Positions 14,995 to 23,594 of a DNA stretch of 56,667 nt are shown piece by piece. The notes beneath the pieces are model-generated. The model saw nothing but the letters and a program-made list of their open reading frames with translations. It ran no database searches and was not told the origin of the DNA. This DNA is from Actinomycetes bacterium. Its GTDB lineage: Bacteria; Actinomycetota; Coriobacteriia; Anaerosomatales; Anaerosomataceae. The DNA is taken from positions 1 to 56,667 of the forward strand of contig JALHJB010000016.1 in the NCBI GenBank assembly GCA_022839745.1. The letters are read 5' to 3'. The position numbers and the translations under genes were made by a program. Every line of letters starts with the position of its first letter. Positions within the stretch are counted from its first letter, which is position 1.

Positions 14995-15827
14995 CGTGAG
15001 CTTCTCGAGTGGGCGGCGGCTTCAGCGAGCGCTTCGAGCGCGCCATCTGGTGCGGCCGCACAGCCCATGTCGCCGCCCTCGCGTAGTGAGCCGTGGAAGT
15101 CCGACCCTCCGGTGGCGATCAGACCATAGCGGCCGGCAAGCGCGGCATAGCGACATGCTGTGTCTTCGGTGTGCGATCCGTGGAACGCCTCGATGCCGGC
15201 GATGCCCGCGTCCACGAGCGATGGCACCAGGTCGTCGATATCGTTCAGGCCCGGGTGTGCGAGCACCGCGACGCCGCCCGCCTCCCTGATCCACGCGATT
15301 GCGTCGGCCGGGACGAGCGGCTCCTTGGATGCGAAGTAGGGCGCATCCTCGCCTAGGAAGCGATCGAACGCATCGCGCATATCGTGCGCGTGGCCAGCGG
15401 CGATCAGCGCCCGCGCGATATGGGCGCGACCAACGGCGGCGCCCCTCTCCCCGGCGGGGTGCGACGGCGTCAGGTCGATCGCGATTCCCGCGGCGGAGAG
15501 CGCGTCGACGATCCGCTGTGCGCGCGAACGCCTGCTCTCCCGAAGCGCGGCGAGTCTGGCCAGGAGGGTCGGGTCGAGGTGATCGATGAAGTACCCAAGC
15601 ATGTGGACGGTGCGGCCATGCACGCTTGCCGAGAGCTCCACCGCCGGCACCACGGTGAGGCCGCTGTCCCGGGCGGCCTGAAGTGCTGGCGCGACCGCGG
15701 CGACGCTGTCGTGATCGGCAATGGCGATCGCCGGAAGTCCAAGGGCGAGGGCACGCGTGACAAGGTCTTCGGGCGTGAGCAGCCCGTCGGAGAACGTGGA
15801 GTGCAGATGGAGGTCAGGGCCGGGCAT
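14991..15827 (-). CDS. PHP-domain phosphoesterase (TrpH/nucleoside 3',5'-bisphosphate phosphatase-like)
   Basis: A 278-residue PHP protein. Metal ligands are visible as HLHSTFSDG (H7, H9), IADHDS, an internal Glu in PAVELS, a His in RAHIARAL, LAHPGL and the terminal GSDFHG. This arrangement is that of TrpH/RNase AM-type enzymes, which remove 3' phosphates from pAp-like molecules or degrade 5' ends of short RNAs. Given the neighbours (RNase Y, RNase J, NrnA, MiaB), a role in short-RNA or nucleotide clean-up is a fair inference. The ATG start is 5 nt after spoVS; its TGA overlaps the miaB ATG. Exact substrate is unknown. Confidence 0.82.
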   Translation of the reverse strand: MPGPDLHLHSTFSDGLLTPEDLVTRALALGLPAIAIADHDSVAAVAPALQAARDSGLTVVPAVELSASVHGRTVHMLGYFIDHLDPTLLARLAALRESRRSRAQRIVDALSAAGIAIDLTPSHPAGERGAAVGRAHIARALIAAGHAHDMRDAFDRFLGEDAPYFASKEPLVPADAIAWIREAGGVAVLAHPGLNDIDDLVPSLVDAGIAGIEAFHGSHTEDTACRYAALAGRYGLIATGGSDFHGSLREGGDMGCAAAPDGALEALAEAAAHSRSSR

Positions 15828-15832
15828 GCGGA

Positions 15833-16108
15833 TCAGGGGTGCAGCGGCGGACGCGGCTCCACGAGCAGGCGGATGGCCGTGCGCTCCTCGCCATTGATCT
15901 CGATGTCGGCGAAGGACGGGGTGCAGATGAGGTCGAGTCCCATCGGTGCGACGAAGCCGCGCGCGATGGCGATAGCCTTGATCGCCTGGTTGAGCGCTCC
16001 CGCTCCGACGGTCTGGATCTCGACCACGCCCTGCTCACGGATGACGCCGGCGAGCGCGCCTGCAACGGAGTTGGGGCTGGACTTGGTGGAAACCTTGAGA
16101 ACCTCCAC
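15833..16108 (-). CDS. spoVS: Stage V sporulation protein S homologue (SpoVS)
   Basis: A 91-residue Alba-like small protein, almost fully colinear with Bacillus SpoVS: it opens MEVLKVSTKSSPNSVAGALA, continues with GAGALNQAIKAIAIARG and closes with INGEERTAI. In Bacillota it affects spore coat and septation and has nucleic-acid-binding character. The family also occurs in lineages not known to sporulate, so this alone does not prove sporulation. The GTG at 16108 follows AGGAGG with 5-6 nt spacing. A promoter with TATACT lies about 100 nt upstream. It leads the PHP-miaB group and follows rny and a GHKL ATPase. Confidence 0.93.
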   Translation of the reverse strand: MEVLKVSTKSSPNSVAGALAGVIREQGVVEIQTVGAGALNQAIKAIAIARGFVAPMGLDLICTPSFADIEINGEERTAIRLLVEPRPPLHP

Positions 16109-16208
16109 GGTGCCTCCTGCTGCGGAATCCTTGGTGGTGTCGTTGCTGTGGATGTGGTGTGACCGAGGTCTGCGTCTGGTGTGTATGCGCCGTGAATGGC
16201 GTGCGAGC

Positions 16209-16237
16209 AGTATAGCCCATCAGGTGCCCGCGAAGAA
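16209..16237 (-). promoter_or_regulatory. Promoter of spoVS
   Basis: TTCTTC (16232-16237) and TATACT (16209-16214) are separated by 17 bp on the minus strand. Transcription would begin near 16203, leaving a leader of about 95 nt before the spoVS GTG. Confidence 0.5.
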
Positions 16238-16257
16238 CCACCGGAGAGCGCTGGAGC

Positions 16258-17334
16258 TCAGTCTTCCTTCTCGATGGCAAAGCGCACGGTGATCGCGTCG
16301 CGACCGACAGTCACCTTGGGCTCGCCTTTGAGGTTGAGATAGTACCGTTCGGCGAGCACGTCGAACGCGCGACTGAGTTCTGCGCGGAATGCCACAAGGT
16401 CGCCGTGATGTATGCGCAGGGAGCGCCTGTCGCGGTAGATGTCCGGAGTGGCCGGCGCAGCGGGCTCGTCTTCCACCGAGAGCGACGTGAGCAGTGACTC
16501 GAGCGGCGCGAGCTCGCCTGCGAGTATCCGATGCGACGTGCGCTCCGAGACCGGCAGCGCGATGGCCTCCGCGGTGGCCGTGAGCTCGGCGGCATCGGAG
16601 CACGCGGCAGGCCGCTGCCACACGCACAGACGATCGAGGTCATCGCAGAACATCAGGTCCGCGATGTCGAGCCGGTCGCGGCCAAGAGCATGGAGCGTGG
16701 CCAGGATCTCGGTAGGCGTGCCGAGGTAGATCTCCAGTTCGGGGTGCTCGCAGGCGAACTCCACAAGGCGACGGATGATGTTGTGGGGTCCGCGCGCCAC
16801 GCGAAGCTTGCCGGACTCGTCCGGTTCTACAACGGGCCACGTCGACTGGTCGGCACGCTCGTTCAGCTGATCGGTGTCGACAACCACGCTGATCGAAGCG
16901 CCTTTGTGGGGCGCCGAGGAGGCGACCCGGGCGCTAGAGACGTTGGAGCGCACGGAGAAAAGCGCCATGCCGCGCCCGTGCACGCCCCAGCGGTCCATGA
17001 CCATGGTCTCGAGCTTGGACGTGACCCGAGGCTCGAACACGGCCTCCTGAAGTGCGTGAGGAATGCCGACTCCATCATCGATCATCGTCAGCATCCTCGT
17101 GCTCCCCTCCCGGGTGGTGGCGACGAAGATGCGCTGCGCATGCGCGTCACGCGCGTTGCGCAGGAGTTCGATGATGACGTCCTCGATGCTGCGGATGTCG
17201 TGTTTGGCCTGGCGGCGCTCCGCTTCAGGCACGCGCAGCCGGACGTACCCGTCACCCAGGGTCTCCTCGACCTTGAGGTAACCGTCGCCGGACACCGAGG
17301 TGACGAAGTCTATGAGGGGATCGTGTTCACTCAT
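16258..17334 (-). CDS. GHKL-type ATP-binding protein of unknown function
   Basis: A 358-residue cytoplasmic protein with a GHKL (histidine-kinase/MutL/Hsp90/gyrase) ATP fold at residues about 45-180. The N box is ELLRNARDAHA (N60), the G1 box DDGVGIP (86-92) and the G2-type loop VHGRGMALFS (118-127). There is no HisKA or dimerisation/phosphoacceptor His module, no membrane segment and no DNA-binding domain that I recognise. The C-terminal half (about 180-358) is unassigned. The N box resembles MutL/Topo VI-like ATPases more than sensor kinases. It lies between rny and spoVS. The ATG at 17334 has no good ribosome site of its own but overlaps the stop of a seven-codon leader that has one. Function unknown. 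Confidence 0.75.
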   Translation of the reverse strand: MSEHDPLIDFVTSVSGDGYLKVEETLGDGYVRLRVPEAERRQAKHDIRSIEDVIIELLRNARDAHAQRIFVATTREGSTRMLTMIDDGVGIPHALQEAVFEPRVTSKLETMVMDRWGVHGRGMALFSVRSNVSSARVASSAPHKGASISVVVDTDQLNERADQSTWPVVEPDESGKLRVARGPHNIIRRLVEFACEHPELEIYLGTPTEILATLHALGRDRLDIADLMFCDDLDRLCVWQRPAACSDAAELTATAEAIALPVSERTSHRILAGELAPLESLLTSLSVEDEPAAPATPDIYRDRRSLRIHHGDLVAFRAELSRAFDVLAERYYLNLKGEPKVTVGRDAITVRFAIEKED

Positions 17335-17354
17335 CGCTGAGCCCAGGGTGCCAC
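17331..17354 (-). CDS. Seven-codon leader peptide coupled to the GHKL gene
   Basis: GTG at 17354 follows an excellent AGGAGGG with a 6-nt spacer, encodes MAPWAQR and stops at a TGA whose last bases overlap the ATG of the GHKL ATPase (ATGA). The ATPase start lacks its own strong ribosome site, so ribosomes ending this mini-frame would be handed to it. It is too short to judge by composition; the evidence is the position of the ribosome site and the overlap. Confidence 0.35.
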   Translation of the reverse strand: MAPWAQR

Positions 17355-17375
17355 GCCTTACCCTCCTTCTCAAGA

Positions 17376-17403
17376 GTGAAGGGACCGCAGGCGGTCCCTT
17401 CAC
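17376..17403 (-). terminator. Perfect hairpin between rny and the GHKL gene
   Basis: GTGAAGGGACCGC pairs with GCGGTCCCTTCAC over 13 positions (11 effective pairs after loop allowance), 44 nt beyond the rny stop codon. The minus-strand tail is TCTTGAG, so no real T-run follows. It may be a terminator not needing a T-run, or a processing or 3'-stabilising structure. Confidence 0.55.
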
Positions 17404-17446
17404 CGAGGTACAAGTCGATCACATGCACAGACACCGGGAGGACCCG

Positions 17447-18979
17447 CTACTTGGCGTACTCGACAGCACGGCTTTCACGGATGACCATGACCTTGATCTG
17501 GCCGGGATACTGCAGCTCTTCTTCGATCTGCTTGGCGATGTCACGAGCCATCAGCGTGGAGTCGGTGTCGGAGACCTCATCCGGCTTGACCATGACGCGG
17601 ATCTCGCGGCCCGCCTGCATCGCGTACGACTTCTCGACGCCCTTGTGCGACTCCGCAAGCGCCTCGAGCTTCTCGAGCCTCTTGATATAGCTCTCGAGCG
17701 TCTCGCGGCGTGCGCCGGGGCGCGCGGCCGAGATGGCGTCGGCAGCCTGCACGATGACGGCCTCGACCGTCTGCGGTTCGACGTCACCGTGGTGGGCCTC
17801 GATGCAGTGCACGACCTCCTTGTTCTCGCCAAGACGGCGGGCAAGGTCGGCGCCGATGGTCGCGTGGGGGCCTTCGATCTCATGGTCGATGGCCTTGCCG
17901 AGGTCATGCAGCAGTCCAGCACGCTTCGCGAGCGCGGGGTCGAGACCAAGCTCGGCGGCCATGACCCCTGAGAGGTACGCGACTTCGAGTGAGTGGTTCA
18001 GTACGTTCTGACCGTAGCTCGTGCGATAGCGGAGACGGCCGAGCGTGCGGACAAGGTCGTGATGCAGGTTGTGCACGCCGGTGTCGAACACGGCCTGCTC
18101 TCCCGCTTCGAAGACCTGCTGGTCGACAAGGACCTCGGCCTTCTTGAACATCTCCTCGATGCGCGCGGGGTGGATGCGACCGTCCGCGATGAGGTTCTCC
18201 AGCGTGATACGGCCGACCTCGCGGCGTACCGGATCGAAGCTCGAGAGGATGACGGCCTCCGGGGTGTCATCGATGATGAGGTTGATGCCGGTGAGCTGCT
18301 CGAAGGCCCGGATGTTGCGGCCCTCACGGCCGATGATGCGGCCCTTGAGGTCGTCCGAGGGGATGTGGACGACCGAGACGGTCGACTCGGCGGTGTGGTC
18401 CGCGGCAACGCGGCCGATGGCGATACCGATGATGTTGCGCGCCTTGCGGTCGGCCTCTTCGCGGGCCCGCTGCTCGGCCTCACGCACGATCAGCGCGGCG
18501 TCATGGTCGACTTCCTGTCGGATACGATCGAGCAGCACGGACTTGGCCTGGTCCGATGTCATGCCGGCAAGGGACTCCAGGCGGTTCTTCTCCTCGGCGA
18601 TGGCGTCTTCGAGGTCCTTCTCGCGCTTGGCGATCTGACCGGCCTGGCTGGAGAGCTGGTGCTCGCGCTTGTCGATCGACTCAGCGCGGCGCTCGATCGA
18701 CTCCTCCCGCTGGAGGAGTCGGGTTTCGAGCGCGGTCAGCTCCTTGCGGCGCTGCTTGATCTCTTCATCAGCCTGCGCCTTCTGGTGGAAGATCTCGTCC
18801 TTGGCTTCGAGGAGCATTTCCTTGCGGGTCGTCTCGGCTTGCTTCTGGGCATCGGCGAGCATGCGCTCCGCGGCCTCACGGGCCTGGTTGGCTTTGCCTG
18901 CGATGATGAAGCGATTGATGACGATGCCGAGGACGACGCCGATGACGAGTCCGAGCAGTGCGGCGAGCAGTGGGTCCAT
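17447..18979 (-). CDS. rny: Ribonuclease Y
   Basis: A 510-residue membrane-anchored endoribonuclease that starts mRNA decay. An N-terminal membrane helix (about 4-26, LLAALLGLVIGVVLGIVI) is followed by a long Glu/Lys/Arg-rich coiled coil to about residue 195, a KH domain with GRIIGREGRNIRAFE, and an HD domain with LLHDLGKAIDHE. It closes with the usual family ending around EYAK. The ATG at 18979 with GGGAGGG upstream places the membrane helix at the very N-terminus. The gene has its own promoter and an unusually long folded leader of about 270 nt. With RNase J and PNPase also in the window, this is a Bacillota-type RNA decay set. Confidence 0.97.
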   Translation of the reverse strand: MDPLLAALLGLVIGVVLGIVINRFIIAGKANQAREAAERMLADAQKQAETTRKEMLLEAKDEIFHQKAQADEEIKQRRKELTALETRLLQREESIERRAESIDKREHQLSSQAGQIAKREKDLEDAIAEEKNRLESLAGMTSDQAKSVLLDRIRQEVDHDAALIVREAEQRAREEADRKARNIIGIAIGRVAADHTAESTVSVVHIPSDDLKGRIIGREGRNIRAFEQLTGINLIIDDTPEAVILSSFDPVRREVGRITLENLIADGRIHPARIEEMFKKAEVLVDQQVFEAGEQAVFDTGVHNLHHDLVRTLGRLRYRTSYGQNVLNHSLEVAYLSGVMAAELGLDPALAKRAGLLHDLGKAIDHEIEGPHATIGADLARRLGENKEVVHCIEAHHGDVEPQTVEAVIVQAADAISAARPGARRETLESYIKRLEKLEALAESHKGVEKSYAMQAGREIRVMVKPDEVSDTDSTLMARDIAKQIEEELQYPGQIKVMVIRESRAVEYAK

Positions 18980-19092
18980 CGGGCGTGCCCTCCCTTCCGG
19001 GTTCGTTGTGCGAAAGCAAGTCACAAAGCGGTGGCTGGCTGTGCGTTCGCCCGGACCCGGGAAGGGGTGGTTCTGTCCCTCTGAACCGGAAA

Positions 19093-19238
19093 GCCGGGCA
19101 CCACGCGCCCGGCAAGTACGATCACTCTATCGGTTCGACACTGCGTATACGACGGAGCCACCACTCCGTCAGAAGCGGTGCCGCCCCTATCACGTTGTAG
19201 AACCACATACGAACCTGGGTCGACAACCCATCGGTTCG
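19093..19238 (-). promoter_or_regulatory. Folded 5' leader of rny (three perfect hairpins)
   Basis: The 351-bp region 18980-19330 holds no convincing gene. On the minus strand it contains, in order, a nested hairpin CGAACC..GGGT-loop-ACCC..GGTTCG (19210-19238), a 7-bp hairpin GACGGAG-loop-CTCCGTC (19151-19170) and a 7-bp hairpin GCCGGGC-loop-GCCCGGC followed by TTTCC (19093-19113). The decamer ATCGGTTCGA (plus-strand sense) occurs twice, near 19130 and 19230. Such a leader could allow RNase Y to control its own mRNA, or premature termination at the last hairpin. Confidence 0.45.
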
Positions 19239-19256
19239 ATCGTATTTGCCGTGCTT

Positions 19257-19286
19257 ATCCTACCTGCGCGCAGCGTTAGTCGTCAA
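19257..19286 (-). promoter_or_regulatory. Promoter of rny
   Basis: TTGACG (19281-19286) and TAGGAT (19257-19262) are separated by 18 bp on the minus strand, just after the recX stop codon. Transcription would start near 19250, giving the leader of about 270 nt. Confidence 0.55.
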
Positions 19287-19330
19287 GCAGACGCCTATCC
19301 TGAGCAGCGGGAACCGACCCACCGCGCCGA

Positions 19331-19981
19331 CTAAAGCGCGTCATCGTGATCATTGTGCGCCAGTTGCGAAGAGAGGACGGTGCGAGCGGCTGACAGCGCG
19401 TCGGTGACCGCGAACCCTCGTCTTACAAGGCGCGCGCCGAGGCGATCCACGGTGTCGCCGGGGCGTATCGCGCGCCGCGCCGCCTGAAGCGCCCTCTCGG
19501 GCTCGGCGTCTGCCGGCGCGTACGCATCGAGAGACTCGGTGGCAAGATCATCATCCAGGCCGGAGCGACGGAGCGAACGCAGCGCCCGGCCGCGTCCATA
19601 GCCGCGCCCTTCCACCAGGACCCGCGCGGTCTGCTCGGCATAGCGTCTGTCATCAAGTAGGCCCGTGTCGAGCAGTCGCGTGACGGTGCTGTCGACCGTG
19701 GCCGCCGAATAGCCGTCCTCCGTGAGGCGGCTGCGCATCTCGGCCTCTGTGCGTTCCCGGTATGCCAGGAGCCGGAGTGCCCGCTCACGGGCGGCCTGCG
19801 GCTCCGCTTCGGCTATCTGCGTCGCGAGGTCCTCGATGTCCACGTGGGCACCCGTGCTGAGTCCAAGGGCGCATACGACCGGACCGGGGACGAAGCGCCA
19901 CGACACGCCATCGATCTCGATCTCACGTCGCTTCATCCCTCTGCGGGCACGGATGGCGGTTATCTCATGTTCGCCAGTCAC
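19331..19981 (-). CDS. recX: Regulatory protein RecX
   Basis: A 216-residue RecA modulator that limits filament extension and coprotease activity. The central and C-terminal region shows the repeated three-helix RecX pattern: RALRLLAYRERTEAEMRSRL, then LDDRRYAEQTARVLVEGRGYGRGRALRSLRRSGLD, then a third repeat ending RLVRRGF. The first 50 residues are a beta-rich N-terminal extension found in Gram-positive RecX proteins. The GTG at 19981 lies 18 nt after recA, so it is expressed with recA under LexA control. It is acidic at the C-terminus (HNDHDD). No anomaly was seen. Confidence 0.88.
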   Translation of the reverse strand: MTGEHEITAIRARRGMKRREIEIDGVSWRFVPGPVVCALGLSTGAHVDIEDLATQIAEAEPQAARERALRLLAYRERTEAEMRSRLTEDGYSAATVDSTVTRLLDTGLLDDRRYAEQTARVLVEGRGYGRGRALRSLRRSGLDDDLATESLDAYAPADAEPERALQAARRAIRPGDTVDRLGARLVRRGFAVTDALSAARTVLSSQLAHNDHDDAL

Positions 19982-19999
19982 GGACGGAAGCCCTGATCG

Positions 20000-21085
<1,086 letters not shown>

Positions 21086-21133
21086 CGGTGCCTGCTCCTT
21101 ATCCGTATGCCGCGACCCCTGAAGGCTGCATCG

Positions 21134-21162
21134 AACGTACACGAACACGTGTTCGATGTCAA
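21134..21162 (-). promoter_or_regulatory. Promoter of recA-recX
   Basis: A consensus TTGACA (21157-21162) and TACGTT (21134-21139) are separated by 17 bp on the minus strand. The -35 begins right at the end of thpR, so recA can be transcribed independently of the cinA-thpR genes. Confidence 0.7.
21142..21155. promoter_or_regulatory. LexA box in the recA promoter
   Basis: CGAACACGTGTTCG, a perfect palindromic SOS box identical to LexA box 2 at 7073-7086, lies wholly inside the 17-bp spacer of the recA promoter. Confidence 0.9.
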
Positions 21163-21747
21163 TCAACCACCCAGGGACATCACGGCGATTCGCTCGTACA
21201 CCGGACCCTCCGGTGTGAGTGTCGACGTGTAGAGCATAACCGTGCGCACTGACATCGAAGTCCGAGATCCGGGAGCCCCTGCGAGCGTGGCGTCCATCGC
21301 CTCTACGGAGTCCGGTCTGAGCCGTTTCGGACGCCTGGCGCGACAGAGCGTGACATGTGGCGAGAATCGCCGAGGGTCCGGTACCGCGCCTTCGCCTGCC
21401 ACCGCGTCGTCGATCATCTTGGCGAGTCGCGTCGTGCGATCGGCGCCTGGCTCCGGGACTGCCCAGATCATCGACGCCGATCGCGTCTGGGGCACGACTC
21501 GGACGCGACCGATGCCGAGTTCGTACGGAGAGAACCCGCTCACAGCTACGCGGACCGCCTCAGCGTAGCGGCGAAGCGCCGCGTGCTCGGTGTCACCAAG
21601 GAACCGCAGTGTGAGGTGCAGGTTCTCCGGCGAGACCCACTTCTCCCCGGCCCACGAGGGGTCGGTCTCCGCACACGCGAGGCGGCAGTCTTGAAGCACG
21701 TCCGTGATCGCGGGCGCCAGTCCGATCGCGAAGAACGCGCGCGGCAT
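21163..21747 (-). CDS. thpR: RNA 2',3'-cyclic phosphodiesterase (ThpR, 2H family)
   Basis: A 194-residue member of the 2H phosphoesterase family, which opens 2',3'-cyclic phosphates on RNA to 2'-phosphates. The two catalytic H-x-T motifs are HLTLRFLG (about 44-51) and HVTLCRAR (about 131-138), with the N-terminal RAFFAIGL typical of LigT/ThpR. The start overlaps the cinA stop codon as TGATG, so translation is coupled. Genes for cinA, thpR and recA commonly cluster. Complete length; no anomaly. Confidence 0.92.
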   Translation of the reverse strand: MPRAFFAIGLAPAITDVLQDCRLACAETDPSWAGEKWVSPENLHLTLRFLGDTEHAALRRYAEAVRVAVSGFSPYELGIGRVRVVPQTRSASMIWAVPEPGADRTTRLAKMIDDAVAGEGAVPDPRRFSPHVTLCRARRPKRLRPDSVEAMDATLAGAPGSRTSMSVRTVMLYTSTLTPEGPVYERIAVMSLGG

Positions 21748-22973
21748 CAGGAGTCCAGCATGGAACGTCTAAGCAGGTCGAGCGCGGTGGTTCGTGCCCG
21801 GTCCCGCACCATGGTGCGGTCGCCGCCATAGCGGTGCATCTCGGCGGTGGTACGACCTTCGGCGTGCGCGACGGCGAACCACACCGTACCGAGCGGTTTG
21901 TCGGGCGTTGCCCCGCCGGGTCCGGCGATCCCGGTGGTGGCCACCGCGAGCGTCGCGCCCGGTATCCGGAGCGCACCACGCGCCATGGCGACCGCTACGG
22001 CCTCGGAGACCGCGCCATGCGCCTCGATAAGGGCCGGATCGACCCCGAGCACCGCGGACTTCGTCTCATTGGCGTAGGCGACCACAGAGCCCCTGAACAC
22101 CTGCGACGAGCCGGGGACGTCTGTGAGCGCTGCGGCTACGAGTCCACCCGTGCATGACTCGGCGGTGGCGAGGGACTCCTCGCGCTCGATCGCTATATCG
22201 ATCACGGTGGCGGCGAGCGAAGAGCCGTCCGCGGAATAGCACGCGTCGCCGAGTGCGGTGCGAGCGGCGTGCGCCGCCGCGGTGAGCTCGACGTCATCGC
22301 CAGTGGTCGACACCAGGATGACATCGACCTCCCCTGGCCCGCCGAGCAGCGTGAGGTCCACTGTGGGATATGTTGTGAGCAGCGGCAACACGGCGTGGCC
22401 GGCATCGGACTCGGTGATCCCCACGCACTTGAGCGTGACCGGTGGTGCCGAGGCGACCCGGTCGCGAAGCACGTCGTGGAGCATCGGGCGCATCTCGTGC
22501 GGCGGTCCGGGCAGTATGACCAACGTGTGACCGGCGTACTCGATGAGCTGGCCCGGCGCCGTGCCGGTTGTGGCAGGCAGCACGCGCGCACCCTCGATGA
22601 CATCGGCTTGATGGAGCAGCGAGATCGCTGACGCCGGGTCACGGTGCACCGAGACGCGTGCGCTCAACGCGGCCTCGACCGCCGGGTCGCGCATGAGCGT
22701 CCGTCCCACCACGAGCGCGGCTGCCTCGCGTGTGACATCATCGTGCGTGGGGCCGAGTCCGCCGGTGACGATGACGAGAGCGCGTCGCGACAGCAGTTCG
22801 GCAAGCACCGCCACGATCGCCTGAAGGTCGTCGGGCACGGAGACCATCTCGCGCACGGAGTACCCGGCGTTCACGAGCGCACGAGCGACCTCGGCCCCGT
22901 TGGTGTCAAGACGGTGGCCGGTCGTGAGCTCGGTCCCCACCGTGACGACTGCGGCGGTCTCGAGCGCGTGCAC
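21747..22973 (-). CDS. cinA: CinA: nicotinamide-nucleotide amidase / competence-damage protein
   Basis: A 408-residue two-domain protein. Residues about 5-170 form the MocF/COG1058 domain (VGTELTTGHRLDTNG, TGGLGPTHDD, LPGPPHEM). Residues about 250-405 form the CinA C-terminal amidase domain (TAESCTGGLVAAALTDVPGSS, VATTGIAGPGG, GTVWFAVA), which deamidates NMN in pyridine nucleotide recycling. The GTG at 22973 directly follows the pgsA stop codon (TAA-GTG) with GGGAGG 6 nt upstream. It is co-transcribed with pgsA and thpR as in Bacillota, where it precedes recA. Confidence 0.95.
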   Translation of the reverse strand: MHALETAAVVTVGTELTTGHRLDTNGAEVARALVNAGYSVREMVSVPDDLQAIVAVLAELLSRRALVIVTGGLGPTHDDVTREAAALVVGRTLMRDPAVEAALSARVSVHRDPASAISLLHQADVIEGARVLPATTGTAPGQLIEYAGHTLVILPGPPHEMRPMLHDVLRDRVASAPPVTLKCVGITESDAGHAVLPLLTTYPTVDLTLLGGPGEVDVILVSTTGDDVELTAAAHAARTALGDACYSADGSSLAATVIDIAIEREESLATAESCTGGLVAAALTDVPGSSQVFRGSVVAYANETKSAVLGVDPALIEAHGAVSEAVAVAMARGALRIPGATLAVATTGIAGPGGATPDKPLGTVWFAVAHAEGRTTAEMHRYGGDRTMVRDRARTTALDLLRRSMLDS

Positions 22974-23594
22974 TTAGGCCTCCCGCTCCCACGGACCCGT
23001 GAGGATGTCCCGGGCGTGATAGAAATAGTCGACCATCGACCAGACGGTCATGAGCACCGCCGCACCCATCACCACCCAGGACACCGTTTGGAACGCGGTG
23101 GCCCAGGTCCCGAGCAGGTCGTTCAGAAGCGTCGTGTCCTTCAGAAGGAAGCACACGATCGCCACGATCTGGAGGATGGTCTTCACCTTGCCGTGCGACG
23201 ACGCGGCGATGACTCGTCCCTCGGCGACGGCGACCATCCTAAGGCCGCTCACCACAAGCTCACGGCTGATGATCACGAGCGCGATCCATGAGGGGAGCTG
23301 CTCGAGGTCCACCAGTGCGATGAGGGCGGCGGTGACCAACAGCTTGTCCGCGAGCGGATCGATGAATTTGCCGAAGGTGGTCACCTGGTTGCGTGTGCGC
23401 GCAATGTGCCCGTCGACCGCGTCGGTGGCGGCCAGCACTGTGAAGATGGCGGCTGCTATCCATGGCTGCATCGTCCGCCACCATGAGGGCGGGTCGATGA
23501 ACGCGGGCCACTCGCCGAGCAGCACGACCAGGAACACAGGGATGAACACCATCCGCAAGACAGTGATGCGGTTGGCAAGGTTCATGTCAGGCAT
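22974..23594 (-). CDS. pgsA: CDP-diacylglycerol-glycerol-3-phosphate 3-phosphatidyltransferase (PgsA)
   Basis: A 206-residue membrane enzyme making phosphatidylglycerol phosphate from CDP-diacylglycerol, the product of CdsA (51665-52477). The CDP-alcohol phosphatidyltransferase signature D-x2-DG-x2-AR-x8-G-x3-D-x3-D is complete in DAVDGHIARTR..FGKFIDPLADK. About five membrane segments are visible. The ATG at 23594 with GAGGTGA upstream overlaps the rimO 3' end by 8 nt; the ATG at 23585 is a weaker alternative because of spacing. Confidence 0.94.
   Translation of the reverse strand: MPDMNLANRITVLRMVFIPVFLVVLLGEWPAFIDPPSWWRTMQPWIAAAIFTVLAATDAVDGHIARTRNQVTTFGKFIDPLADKLLVTAALIALVDLEQLPSWIALVIISRELVVSGLRMVAVAEGRVIAASSHGKVKTILQIVAIVCFLLKDTTLLNDLLGTWATAFQTVSWVVMGAAVLMTVWSMVDYFYHARDILTGPWEREA

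Noticed and set aside
19170..19200. AGGGGCGGCACCGC (minus strand) in the rny leader, resembling a T-box core
   Set aside because: It needs an insertion to align with AGGGTGGNACCGCG, no specifier or antiterminator could be drawn, and rny is not a T-box target.
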